From positions 1-13,441 of the forward strand of contig SLDM01000025.1 in the NCBI GenBank assembly GCA_007125255.1: 13,441 bases of DNA. The letters run 5' to 3'. How positions within the stretch are numbered: position 1 is the first letter of the stretch; each line of letters starts with the position of its first letter. Of this stretch, positions 6,618 to 12,542 are shown in pieces. The notes beneath the pieces were generated by a model. That model had not been told where the DNA came from. It searched no databases and saw only the letters and a program-made list of their open reading frames with translations. This DNA comes from Phycisphaerales bacterium. Lineage in GTDB: Bacteria > Planctomycetota > Phycisphaerae > Phycisphaerales > SM1A02. Both the position numbers and the translations under genes were made by a program.

Positions 6618-7790
6618 TTCGCTCCCCGGCACGCCGCCTCCTCCGGCACCGGTCCCGGCCTCAAATCTGACAAACGGTGTGCCGCACTCCGGACAGCGGC
6701 CGATCCCGCGTTCCGAGCGCGTCATGTGGACATCGTGCCGGCAGTCCAGGCAGCGCCGGTCCTGTTCATCGACCTGCCGCGCCCGCAATCGGCGGGCAAA
6801 CCGCGCCGCCAGAGCGGTGAAGACGCCGAGCAGGGTCAGGTCGATCACGATGCGCATGTCCACCGCCGTACGGGCCAGGCGGCCGATGAAGAAGAAGCGA
6901 TCCGGATGGCTGAAAAAGAGAAGCAGGAACCCGATGTACACCGCGACCGCGAGCACGCTGAGCAGAAAGAAGATGCCGAAGCCGCTCGACGCGAGGCCGA
7001 GGATCGCGCGCCGGGAGAGGTCGGGCGTTTCCAGCCACTGGCCGAGATGAATCGACGCTCCGCACGCCGGGCATCTGCCCCGACCGTCCTCGTCGATGGT
7101 CGCCTCGGCGCAGGATCGGCCGCAGGTGAAGCAGGGCTGGTTTTCCAGCAGGCGCGGACGATTGCGCCGAAAGCAGGTGTCCATGCCGACGTAGAATCCT
7201 CCCACACCCCCTGCGCCCGCGCCGACCATGACGGCGGGTACCAGACCGTCCGGGTGGACCTGCCACATGAACACCGCGCAGGCCGTCCCGACCAGCAGCA
7301 GCATGCCGGCGCTGTACAGCGCGATCCGGGTCCAGTTGCCGAAGCCCATGAAGACGGACTCATAGACAAAGATCGTCTGGGCGTGGTGTCTTCGGGCGTG
7401 TTCGCCACCGATCGGCCGGTAGGCCCACAACCACGCCGCGACGATCACCGCGCCGCACCACCCGGCCAGGATGTCGAACCACGAAAAGGTGCGGCCGAGA
7501 ATCGGAATCGCCTGCGTGAACTCATCGAGCATGATCCAGATCAACGCGACCGCGAACCAGAGATCAAGCCCGCGCAGCCAGCGGGTGCGCCAGAGAAGGA
7601 AGGCGAGCCCGGCAAAGGCGAACTGATGAATGATCTTATCCGGCGCGCGTACATCGCCGACACTGAGATCGAGGCGCGGCCAGTGGGTGCCGATCGTCAG
7701 CGCGATGGCGTAGAGAATGAAAACGATCCGCCACGGCCGACTCGCCTGCCGCCGTCGCTCATGCTTGGGATCCGCGGCCGGCTCAGCCAT
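6588..7790 (-). CDS. VanZ-domain membrane protein with two C-terminal zinc ribbons
   Basis: Integral membrane protein of 400 residues. The N-terminal 125 residues form a VanZ-like domain: DKIIHQFAFAGLAFLLW (51-67), then LDEFTQ and GRTFSWFDILAGWCGA (89-114), the conserved D/E-Q and R-D pattern of that family. Two more helices follow at about 155-200. Then come zinc ribbon 1 (C220, C223, C240, C243), helices at about 262-294 and 310-330, and zinc ribbon 2 (C347, C350, C366, C369; CLDC ... CPECG). The ATG at 7790 lies inside the parA end (ATGGCTGA overlap, 8 nt), indicating translational coupling. VanZ proteins are linked to low-level teicoplanin resistance and envelope modification in Gram-positives, but most homologues are uncharacterised. 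The role here is unknown. Confidence 0.85.
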   Translation of the reverse strand: MAEPAADPKHERRRQASRPWRIVFILYAIALTIGTHWPRLDLSVGDVRAPDKIIHQFAFAGLAFLLWRTRWLRGLDLWFAVALIWIMLDEFTQAIPILGRTFSWFDILAGWCGAVIVAAWLWAYRPIGGEHARRHHAQTIFVYESVFMGFGNWTRIALYSAGMLLLVGTACAVFMWQVHPDGLVPAVMVGAGAGGVGGFYVGMDTCFRRNRPRLLENQPCFTCGRSCAEATIDEDGRGRCPACGASIHLGQWLETPDLSRRAILGLASSGFGIFFLLSVLAVAVYIGFLLLFFSHPDRFFFIGRLARTAVDMRIVIDLTLLGVFTALAARFARRLRARQVDEQDRRCLDCRHDVHMTRSERGIGRCPECGTPFVRFEAGTGAGGGGVPGSELKAADRDRQ

Positions 7791-8736
7791 GCGACTGGTG
7801 CGAGGTGCCGCGGGTGGTCATGTCGTCCGTTTCGGCCGGCTCGGATGCCTCGCGTCTGAGGGTGATGATTTCCGGGCTGCCGTTCTCCTCAACCTCGTCG
7901 CCTGAAGTGTCAATCGCCTCCGTCTCGGGGGCGGTCCAGCTTTTCAGCAGGTTGTCCGCCAGGTTGCGGTAGTCCATCGCGCCGGGGCACCACGGTTCGT
8001 AGTCGAGAATCGTCTGGCCGAAACTCGGCGCTTCGGCAAGCTTGATGTTGCGCCGGATGGCCGGCTTGAGCACCCGGCAGTCGCGCCACGGCACGTCCGT
8101 GCCGCGCGCCTGCTCGAGAAACGTCTCGAGATCGTCGACGACCTCTTTTGCCAGCGTGGTCTGCCCTTCATGCATGCACAGGACGATGCCCGTGACGCGC
8201 AGTTCGGGGTTGACCGAGCGGCAGACCAGCCCGACCGTTTCCAGCAGCTTGCTCACGCCCTGCAGCGCGAGGAAGTGCGCCTGCATCGGCACGAAGACTT
8301 CGCGCGACATCGCCAGCGCGTTCAACGTCAGCAGGCCGAGACTCGGCGGGCAGTCCACCATGATCACGTCGTAGCGGCCGGCGATCGGACGGATCTGCTC
8401 CCGCAGAATCTGCTCGCGCCGATCCAGCCCGGCCAGTTCACTCTCCGCCGCGGCGAGATCGACTTCCGCGACGATCACATCCAGGTTCTCCCGGGCGCCG
8501 ATGACCGCTTCCTCGGCGGTGACATCCGGCTCGATGAGCAGGTCGTACACCGTGCGGGTGATCTGGTCCGGCTCAACGCCCAGGTGCAAGGTCAGGTGAG
8601 CCTGCGGATCAAGATCGATCAGGAGCACGCGCTGGCCGGCGGCGGCCAGCGCGGCCCCGAGGTTCGCGGTCGTCGTCGTCTTGCCCACGCCGCCTTTCTG
8701 GTTCAGCAGCGAAATCGTCCGCACGGGTAATGCCAT
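7783..8736 (-). CDS. ParA/MinD-type ATPase (orphan, no parB beside it)
   Basis: P-loop ATPase of 317 residues in the ParA/Soj class, which positions DNA or protein cargo through ATP-dependent dimerisation. Seen in sequence: the deviant Walker A KGGVGKT at 14-20 (signature K14, catalytic-site K19), the DLDPQAH switch region at 41-47, Walker B VIMVDCPPS with D128, and LKPAIRRNIKLAEAPSFGQT, a typical ParA C-terminal motif. The domain ends near residue 267. A 50-residue tail rich in Glu, Asp, Ser and Thr follows and is not part of the family fold. The ATG at 8736 starts directly before the first strand. Upstream codons in frame translate intergenic sequence. No parB or centromere-like parS sequence is seen; the partner is the downstream VanZ gene, overlapping by 8 nt. 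Chromosome partition is possible, but cargo positioning cannot be excluded. Confidence 0.9.
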   Translation of the reverse strand: MALPVRTISLLNQKGGVGKTTTTANLGAALAAAGQRVLLIDLDPQAHLTLHLGVEPDQITRTVYDLLIEPDVTAEEAVIGARENLDVIVAEVDLAAAESELAGLDRREQILREQIRPIAGRYDVIMVDCPPSLGLLTLNALAMSREVFVPMQAHFLALQGVSKLLETVGLVCRSVNPELRVTGIVLCMHEGQTTLAKEVVDDLETFLEQARGTDVPWRDCRVLKPAIRRNIKLAEAPSFGQTILDYEPWCPGAMDYRNLADNLLKSWTAPETEAIDTSGDEVEENGSPEIITLRREASEPAETDDMTTRGTSHQSHG

Positions 8737-8743
8737 GGGGATG

Positions 8744-8749
8744 AGTATA
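8744..8749 (-). promoter_or_regulatory. -10 box of parA, leaderless start
   Basis: TATACT on the minus strand (5 of 6 to TATAAT), 7 nt before the ATG. TTCGTC lies 17 nt upstream (8772-8767) as a poor -35. With no Shine-Dalgarno between, transcription would start at about the A of the ATG. Confidence 0.55.
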
Positions 8750-8891
8750 TGGGATGAGCCGGTGGTGACGAAATCTCGCGACTGGGCGGCAATCCGCGCA
8801 GCGCGTCGATGACTCTCCGGAGCGGTGATTCGATCAGACGGCGGGGACAGCCGGTCAGACGTATGCCAGGTCAGATCCGGGCGAGCAAAGC

Positions 8892-8932
8892 CTTTACCGC
8901 AGAGGACGCAGAGGGCGCGGAGAAGGGCAAAG
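8892..8932 (+). repeat. Dispersed 9-mer-based repeat, forward copy
   Basis: Holds ACCGC, then AGAGGACGC and AGAGGGCGC as tandem 9-mers, then GGAGAAGGG. The gap it sits in (8737-9164) has no gene. Apart from this repeat, its inverted partner at 9095-9129 and the parA promoter, nothing else was recognised there. Confidence 0.7.
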
Positions 8933-9094
8933 GGGGGAGGAACGGAGTGAGAGAGAGAACGCACGGAGGCACGAAGCGGTTCGGCTGCGCCCCGCCTCTG
9001 TAGGCCTTCGCTGAATGCTCCCATCCCTGCTGGTCACTCAAAGCAGAATCCTGAAGCTCCCTCCAGGGTCAAAAGTGGTTGTTCACGCCAGTGA

Positions 9095-9129
9095 GTCTTC
9101 TCACCCTACTCCGCGCCCTCCGCGGTGAA
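9095..9129 (-). repeat. Dispersed 9-mer-based repeat, inverted copy
   Basis: The minus strand reads TTCACCGCGGAGGGCGCGG then AGTAGGGTGAGAAG. This is the same element as 8892-8932 with one 9-mer fewer. The two copies face each other across about 160 nt. Confidence 0.65.
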
Positions 9130-9140
9130 TCTCCGTCACG

Positions 9141-9157
9141 CCCGGAACTGATCCGGG
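9141..9157 (-). terminator. Possible hairpin after the debranching enzyme gene
   Basis: CCCGGA, a 5-nt loop, TCCGGG: a perfect 6-bp stem starting 7 nt after the stop codon at 9165. No T run follows on the minus strand, so intrinsic termination is uncertain. Confidence 0.35.
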
Positions 9158-9164
9158 ATTCGTA

Positions 9165-11171
9165 TCAGACCGCCGGATCGGCCGGCTCCTCGACGCCGCT
9201 CCGGCGGAGCATCGCGCGGCTGCGGATCAGCGCGGCGAGCGACCACGCCTGGGCGCAGCAGCCGCCGCGGTCGAAGGGTGCATCCCCGGAGTGCACTTCG
9301 GCGAGCTGGCCGATACATCCGCGCTCGAGTTCCGACTCCAGCCCGCGGATCAGAACGCCCGCGCCGCGGATCAGCGTGGGATCCAGTCCGGGCGTTCGCA
9401 GAACCGCTTCGATGTACGGTTCGACCAGCCACGGCCAGACCGTGCCCTGGTGGTACGCGGCGTCGCGCTCGAACAGCGTTCCGGTGAATCGGCCGCGGTA
9501 TCCGGGATGACTCGGGTTCAGCGTGCGCAGGCCGAACGGCGTGAGCATCCGCTGGGCAATCACGTTGACAACCCGGCGCTGTTGCTCATCGGTCAGGGGA
9601 GAGGGCGCGAGCGCCACGGCAAGGATCTGGTTCGGCCGCAGGGTCTCGTCACCCGTCCAGTGACCTCCGCCGCGCGAGACGACCACATCGTGGCAGTAGC
9701 CGGCGCTCTCCCACCAGTACCGCTCGCGAAAGATCGCCGCGATCTCCCGGGCGCGGGCGAGGCACGTCTGCCGTTCTGATTCGTCGTCGGTCAGCCGGGC
9801 CAGAACATGCCACGCGTGGTGCCAGAGCGCGTTGATCTCGACCGGCTTGCCGTGGCGCGGTGTGAACGTCACGCCATCGCGCTGCGCATCCATCCACGTC
9901 AGTTGCGATTCGGCCGATCCGGCCGCGATGAGCCCATCATCATCCATGCGGATGCCGAAATCGGTACCGCGCTCGTAGGCGTGCAGAATGGCTCGGCAGG
10001 TTTCGCGAAGCTCCGGTTGTGATCGCAGCGATGCCTCGTCGGCTTCGTGCAGCAGCCCGACCGCGCGAATGAACCAGAGGCTCGCATCCACGGTGTTGTA
10101 GTGCGGCACCCCGCCGTAATCATCGAAACGGTTTGGAATCAGGCCGTTGCGGCAGTGGGCGGAAAAGGTGTTGAGGACTCCGGCGGCGAGAGGGGCGAGG
10201 TGGGTCTCCAGCAGAAGACCCGGCAGGGCGATCATCGCATCGCGCCCCCAATCCGCGAACCACGGAAATCCCGCCAGGATGGTGGTGGACCAGTTGCCGC
10301 CGATCTCGCGCTGGGCGAGGAACTGCTCCGCGGCGCGGGCAAGCCGCTCGTCGAGGGTTTCGCTCTTCCCGCTCGCGCCGGCCTCGGAGACCGTCTCCGG
10401 CGACCACCCCCGAACGGCGGCCGCGCGATCGATCCGTGCCGGTTCGATCAGTTCAAACTCGACCGCCACGTCTCGGGAGGAGGCGCCGGCACTCAGCAGA
10501 ACATCCAGGACGCCGGGTGACCAGACGTCCTCCCGGTGGGGCTGGCCGCGGTCGTGATCAAGCGCGTAGGCGAAGTCCCGCCAGTGATCCGCCGCAAGCC
10601 GCCAGGATCCCTGCGAGCTTCGGGCCGTCGCGGCGCAACCGTTGCACTCGATCCGGAGCGTGCGGTCATCGGTGAGCCGGGCGGAGGGGTCGGCATCCGC
10701 GCGATCGGTCAGTTCATGAAAATCGCGCATCGGCATCAGCGGACGCAGGTGCAACGTCGTTCCGGATACATCGCCATCGATTGCGTACCGGATCCGGGCG
10801 GCATTTCTTCCCGGCAGGAGGTGCAGTTCGCGCATGACCGTGATGGGCCCGCACTCATACCGCCACCGCGCGGTGTGCGGCAGGGTCACCGACCAGTCGC
10901 GCAGCCAGCGATGTCCGTCCGGATGCAGCATGCCGGACTCGCCGAACTCGGTCGCGTTCAGCAGATAGGTTTTCTCGGAGCTGCGGATGGTTTCCGCAAT
11001 GCTGTGCAGCACCACGCGGCGCTCCACCGGTGGGCGTGCGGTGGCGATCAGCCAGCCGTGGTACCGCGACCGGTTGCCCGCCAGTGCGGTTCCGAGCGCG
11101 TATCCGCCGAGGCCGTTGGTGAGCAGCCACTGCGCGGCGAGCAGTTCATTCAGTCGTTCCTTCCCCGGCAC
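9165..11171 (-). CDS. Glycogen debranching enzyme (amylo-alpha-1,6-glucosidase type, GH133)
   Basis: Predicted cytoplasmic enzyme that hydrolyses alpha-1,6 branch points of glycogen, 668 residues. The N-terminal domain opens with WLLTNGLGGYALGTALAG and RSRYHGWLIA (about 15-44), the hallmark of bacterial/archaeal debranching enzyme N-domains. The C-terminal (alpha/alpha)6-barrel domain has GFPWFADWGRDAMIALPGL (about 300-318), YNTVDASLWF, LTWMDA with VEINALWHHA (about 420-450), and YHQGTVWPWLVEPYIEA (about 570-586). The start is a GTG at 11171 with AAGG 7 nt upstream, one base after the TGA of the preceding gene, which implies coupling. The frame extends upstream to 11327, but there it only shadows that preceding gene. 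It lacks the transferase domain of the eukaryotic bifunctional enzyme. Its place behind three small membrane-anchored proteins is unusual for a glycogen gene. Confidence 0.92.
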   Translation of the reverse strand: MPGKERLNELLAAQWLLTNGLGGYALGTALAGNRSRYHGWLIATARPPVERRVVLHSIAETIRSSEKTYLLNATEFGESGMLHPDGHRWLRDWSVTLPHTARWRYECGPITVMRELHLLPGRNAARIRYAIDGDVSGTTLHLRPLMPMRDFHELTDRADADPSARLTDDRTLRIECNGCAATARSSQGSWRLAADHWRDFAYALDHDRGQPHREDVWSPGVLDVLLSAGASSRDVAVEFELIEPARIDRAAAVRGWSPETVSEAGASGKSETLDERLARAAEQFLAQREIGGNWSTTILAGFPWFADWGRDAMIALPGLLLETHLAPLAAGVLNTFSAHCRNGLIPNRFDDYGGVPHYNTVDASLWFIRAVGLLHEADEASLRSQPELRETCRAILHAYERGTDFGIRMDDDGLIAAGSAESQLTWMDAQRDGVTFTPRHGKPVEINALWHHAWHVLARLTDDESERQTCLARAREIAAIFRERYWWESAGYCHDVVVSRGGGHWTGDETLRPNQILAVALAPSPLTDEQQRRVVNVIAQRMLTPFGLRTLNPSHPGYRGRFTGTLFERDAAYHQGTVWPWLVEPYIEAVLRTPGLDPTLIRGAGVLIRGLESELERGCIGQLAEVHSGDAPFDRGGCCAQAWSLAALIRSRAMLRRSGVEEPADPAV

Positions 11172-11172
11172 G

Positions 11173-11526
11173 TCAGCGCCTTGCGGCGCGGAAGAGATTG
11201 TTGACGTTCCCACCGTCACGCAGCCGCATGATGCCGCGCTGGGCATCTTCGATTTCGTAGACGAGCAGGACCTGTTCGCGCGAATCGAGGATGTACAGCA
11301 TCTCGTACCGGCGCTGTCCGTCGCCATCGCCGCCGTCGGTGGTCAGCAGGGTGTAGTTGCCGCGTTCGGCGAGCACATTGCTGGCGTGCGCCGGATTCAC
11401 GGGAAGCTTGCCCAACTGCAGAATCACCAGGGCGGCGATGATGAACGCCGAGGCCCAGAGGGTGGCGGCGGCGGGGCTGATCTGCGTGGTCGAGGCGGTC
11501 GGGTTCTGCGGATGATTCTGGTGCAT
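11173..11526 (-). CDS. Small single-helix membrane protein, paralogue of the gene upstream
   Basis: 117 residues. A polar N-terminus of about 20 residues is followed by a hydrophobic helix (ATLWASAFIIAALVILQLG, about 21-39) and a C-terminal domain of about 75 residues, probably outside the membrane. The C-domain shares a pattern with the upstream protein: RGNYTLL ... YILDS ... LLVYEI ... RGIMRLR ... NVNNLFRAARR, against RGDFTMV ... YLVDV ... LTAVTYN ... KRIDGVAY ... DVNTAVRGR. The ATG at 11526 has GAGAGG 11 nt upstream. The gene begins 19 nt after the preceding stop, and its TGA is separated by one base from the GTG of the debranching enzyme. I do not recognise the family. The paired domains look like short beta-rich modules that may sense or bind something. 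Confidence 0.7.
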   Translation of the reverse strand: MHQNHPQNPTASTTQISPAAATLWASAFIIAALVILQLGKLPVNPAHASNVLAERGNYTLLTTDGGDGDGQRRYEMLYILDSREQVLLVYEIEDAQRGIMRLRDGGNVNNLFRAARR

Positions 11527-11545
11527 GGTCAATCGATCCTCTCGA

Positions 11546-11893
11546 TCAGCGGCCCGGGGCCTGGCGGCCGCGGACGGCGGTATTGACATCGCGTCGCAGG
11601 TTGCGATAGGCAACGCCGTCGATGCGCTTGGTGCTCGTGTTGTAGGTCACCGCGGTCAGCTCATCGTTGACCACATCGACCAGGTAGACGATGGAGCTGT
11701 CGGTGCCCTGGGCGGGGCCGGCCACCATCGTGAAGTCGCCGCGCGGCCGAACGTCATCATTCGCGCCGGCCCACGATCCGCCGAGCGTGACCACGACGAG
11801 CAGGGCCAGCAGGACCAGGTTGACGGCAAGCAACGCGCGAAGATTGACTCCCGGTCGCGGGGGAGTCGTCGAGTCGATTGTTTCAGGGTTCAT
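11546..11893 (-). CDS. Small single-helix membrane protein, paralogue of the gene downstream
   Basis: 115 residues. An N-terminal Thr/Pro stretch is followed by one helix (LLAVNLVLLALLVVVTLGG, about 21-39) and a C-terminal domain with RGDFTMVAG, SSIVYLVDVVNDELTAVTYN, and RIDGVAYRNLRRDVNTAVRG. The start ATG at 11893 has GAGG with 7 nt spacing. It lies 42 nt after the stop of the first operon gene. Helix position, size and C-domain pattern match the next gene, so the two look like an old tandem duplication. The function is unknown. The strong basic end (RNLRRDVNTAVRGRQAPGR) is notable. Confidence 0.7.
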   Translation of the reverse strand: MNPETIDSTTPPRPGVNLRALLAVNLVLLALLVVVTLGGSWAGANDDVRPRGDFTMVAGPAQGTDSSIVYLVDVVNDELTAVTYNTSTKRIDGVAYRNLRRDVNTAVRGRQAPGR

Positions 11894-11935
11894 GGCAGTG
11901 CCTCGGTTCGGAAGAGGGTCGCGGTCACGACGGGG

Positions 11936-12184
11936 TCAGTCCTGGTGGCCGCGTTTGGACGGGATCAGACTGACCATGATCACCGCGGCAAACATGAGCG
12001 CCATGATGCCGTAACCGATGAGCGGCGAGGGCGCCCGGCGCAGTTCCGGTGACGGCGCACCGCCACCACCGCCTCCCTGGGCCCAGAGCGGTAGAGCGAT
12101 GACCGCGATCAGCCCGACCATGAGCAGGGCCATGCTCATCATGCGCGGACGCCGGATCTGACGTTGAAGAATGTGCTGGAGCAT
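11936..12184 (-). CDS. Short protein with signal-like helix, Gly run and second membrane helix
   Basis: 82 residues, first gene of the operon. A basic N-terminus (QRQIRRPRMMS) leads into a hydrophobic stretch ending ALPLWAQ at about 36, which could be a signal peptide or an anchor. A run of six glycines and a Pro/Ser linker follow, then a second helix (PLIGYGIMALMFAAVIMVSLIP, about 54-75) and a polar tail SKRGHQD. The ATG at 12184 has no Shine-Dalgarno, but a -10-like TATCCT lies 6 nt before it; the frame is open further upstream without an evident start signal. Other possible starts are the two ATGs at residues 15-16. I do not recognise the family, and its function is unknown. Confidence 0.6.
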   Translation of the reverse strand: MLQHILQRQIRRPRMMSMALLMVGLIAVIALPLWAQGGGGGGAPSPELRRAPSPLIGYGIMALMFAAVIMVSLIPSKRGHQD

Positions 12185-12190
12185 GAAATC

Positions 12191-12219
12191 AGGATAGGAG
12201 TCGTCCTCACCGGCCGCAA
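12191..12219 (-). promoter_or_regulatory. Promoter of the debranching-enzyme operon
   Basis: TTGCGG (12219-12214) and TATCCT (12196-12191), separated by exactly 17 nt, on the minus strand; the latter ends 6 nt before the ATG at 12184. This is the best -35/-10 pair in the window and implies a leaderless mRNA. Confidence 0.5.
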
Positions 12220-12427
12220 CTGGAGGGGCGAGATTCCCCCTCCCCCCCCACACTTCAGCCGTGACTGGCTCACATAGACCCGGTGAAAGCGGGGCCCTCG
12301 ACACCATGCTGACTCGCACCATGCGGTTGCGATCGTTCTCAGGTGGAGCCCGATCAACTCCCGGTGAAGCACGCCGGGCCGAAATTGCGGCTCCGGCCCG
12401 CCGCCCGATCCCGTGGAAAGGCGAAGC

Positions 12428-12491
12428 CTGAAGCAGCCGGAGCCAGTCTGAACACGACTGATCCAGTCTGATCAGGTCTGAAGAAAGCCGG
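12428..12491. promoter_or_regulatory. Repeated motifs between divergent promoters, possible operator
   Basis: The gap between the two divergent genes (12185-12542) contains CCAGTCTGA at 12443 and again at 12463, then CAGGTCTGAA at 12473, with the palindrome CTGATCAG formed at 12469-12476. TGAAGCAGCCGG (12429-12440) and TGAAGAAAGCCGG (12479-12491) flank them. Repeats at about 40-100 nt upstream of the speB -10 box would suit a regulator site. The rest of the gap has a C-rich tract (12236-12249) and nothing else recognised. Confidence 0.3.
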
Positions 12492-12528
12492 CTCATCGGG
12501 GGGCGGCTCACGGATTCTTCGGGGCGGA

Positions 12529-12534
12529 TATCAT
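12529..12534 (+). promoter_or_regulatory. -10-like box at the speB start
   Basis: TATCAT with 8 nt to the ATG at 12543 and no Shine-Dalgarno. No good -35 is present at 17 nt. Confidence 0.4.
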
Positions 12535-12542
12535 CTGCGGCC

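Noticed and set aside
6726..7859. Open frame of 377 codons on the plus strand across the VanZ gene
   Set aside because: Antisense artefact with the same highly charged composition. The minus strand encodes recognisable VanZ and zinc-ribbon motifs.
10536..11204. Open frame of 222 codons on the plus strand inside the debranching gene
   Set aside because: Antisense of the conserved N-terminal domain of the debranching enzyme; no family features and no start signals.
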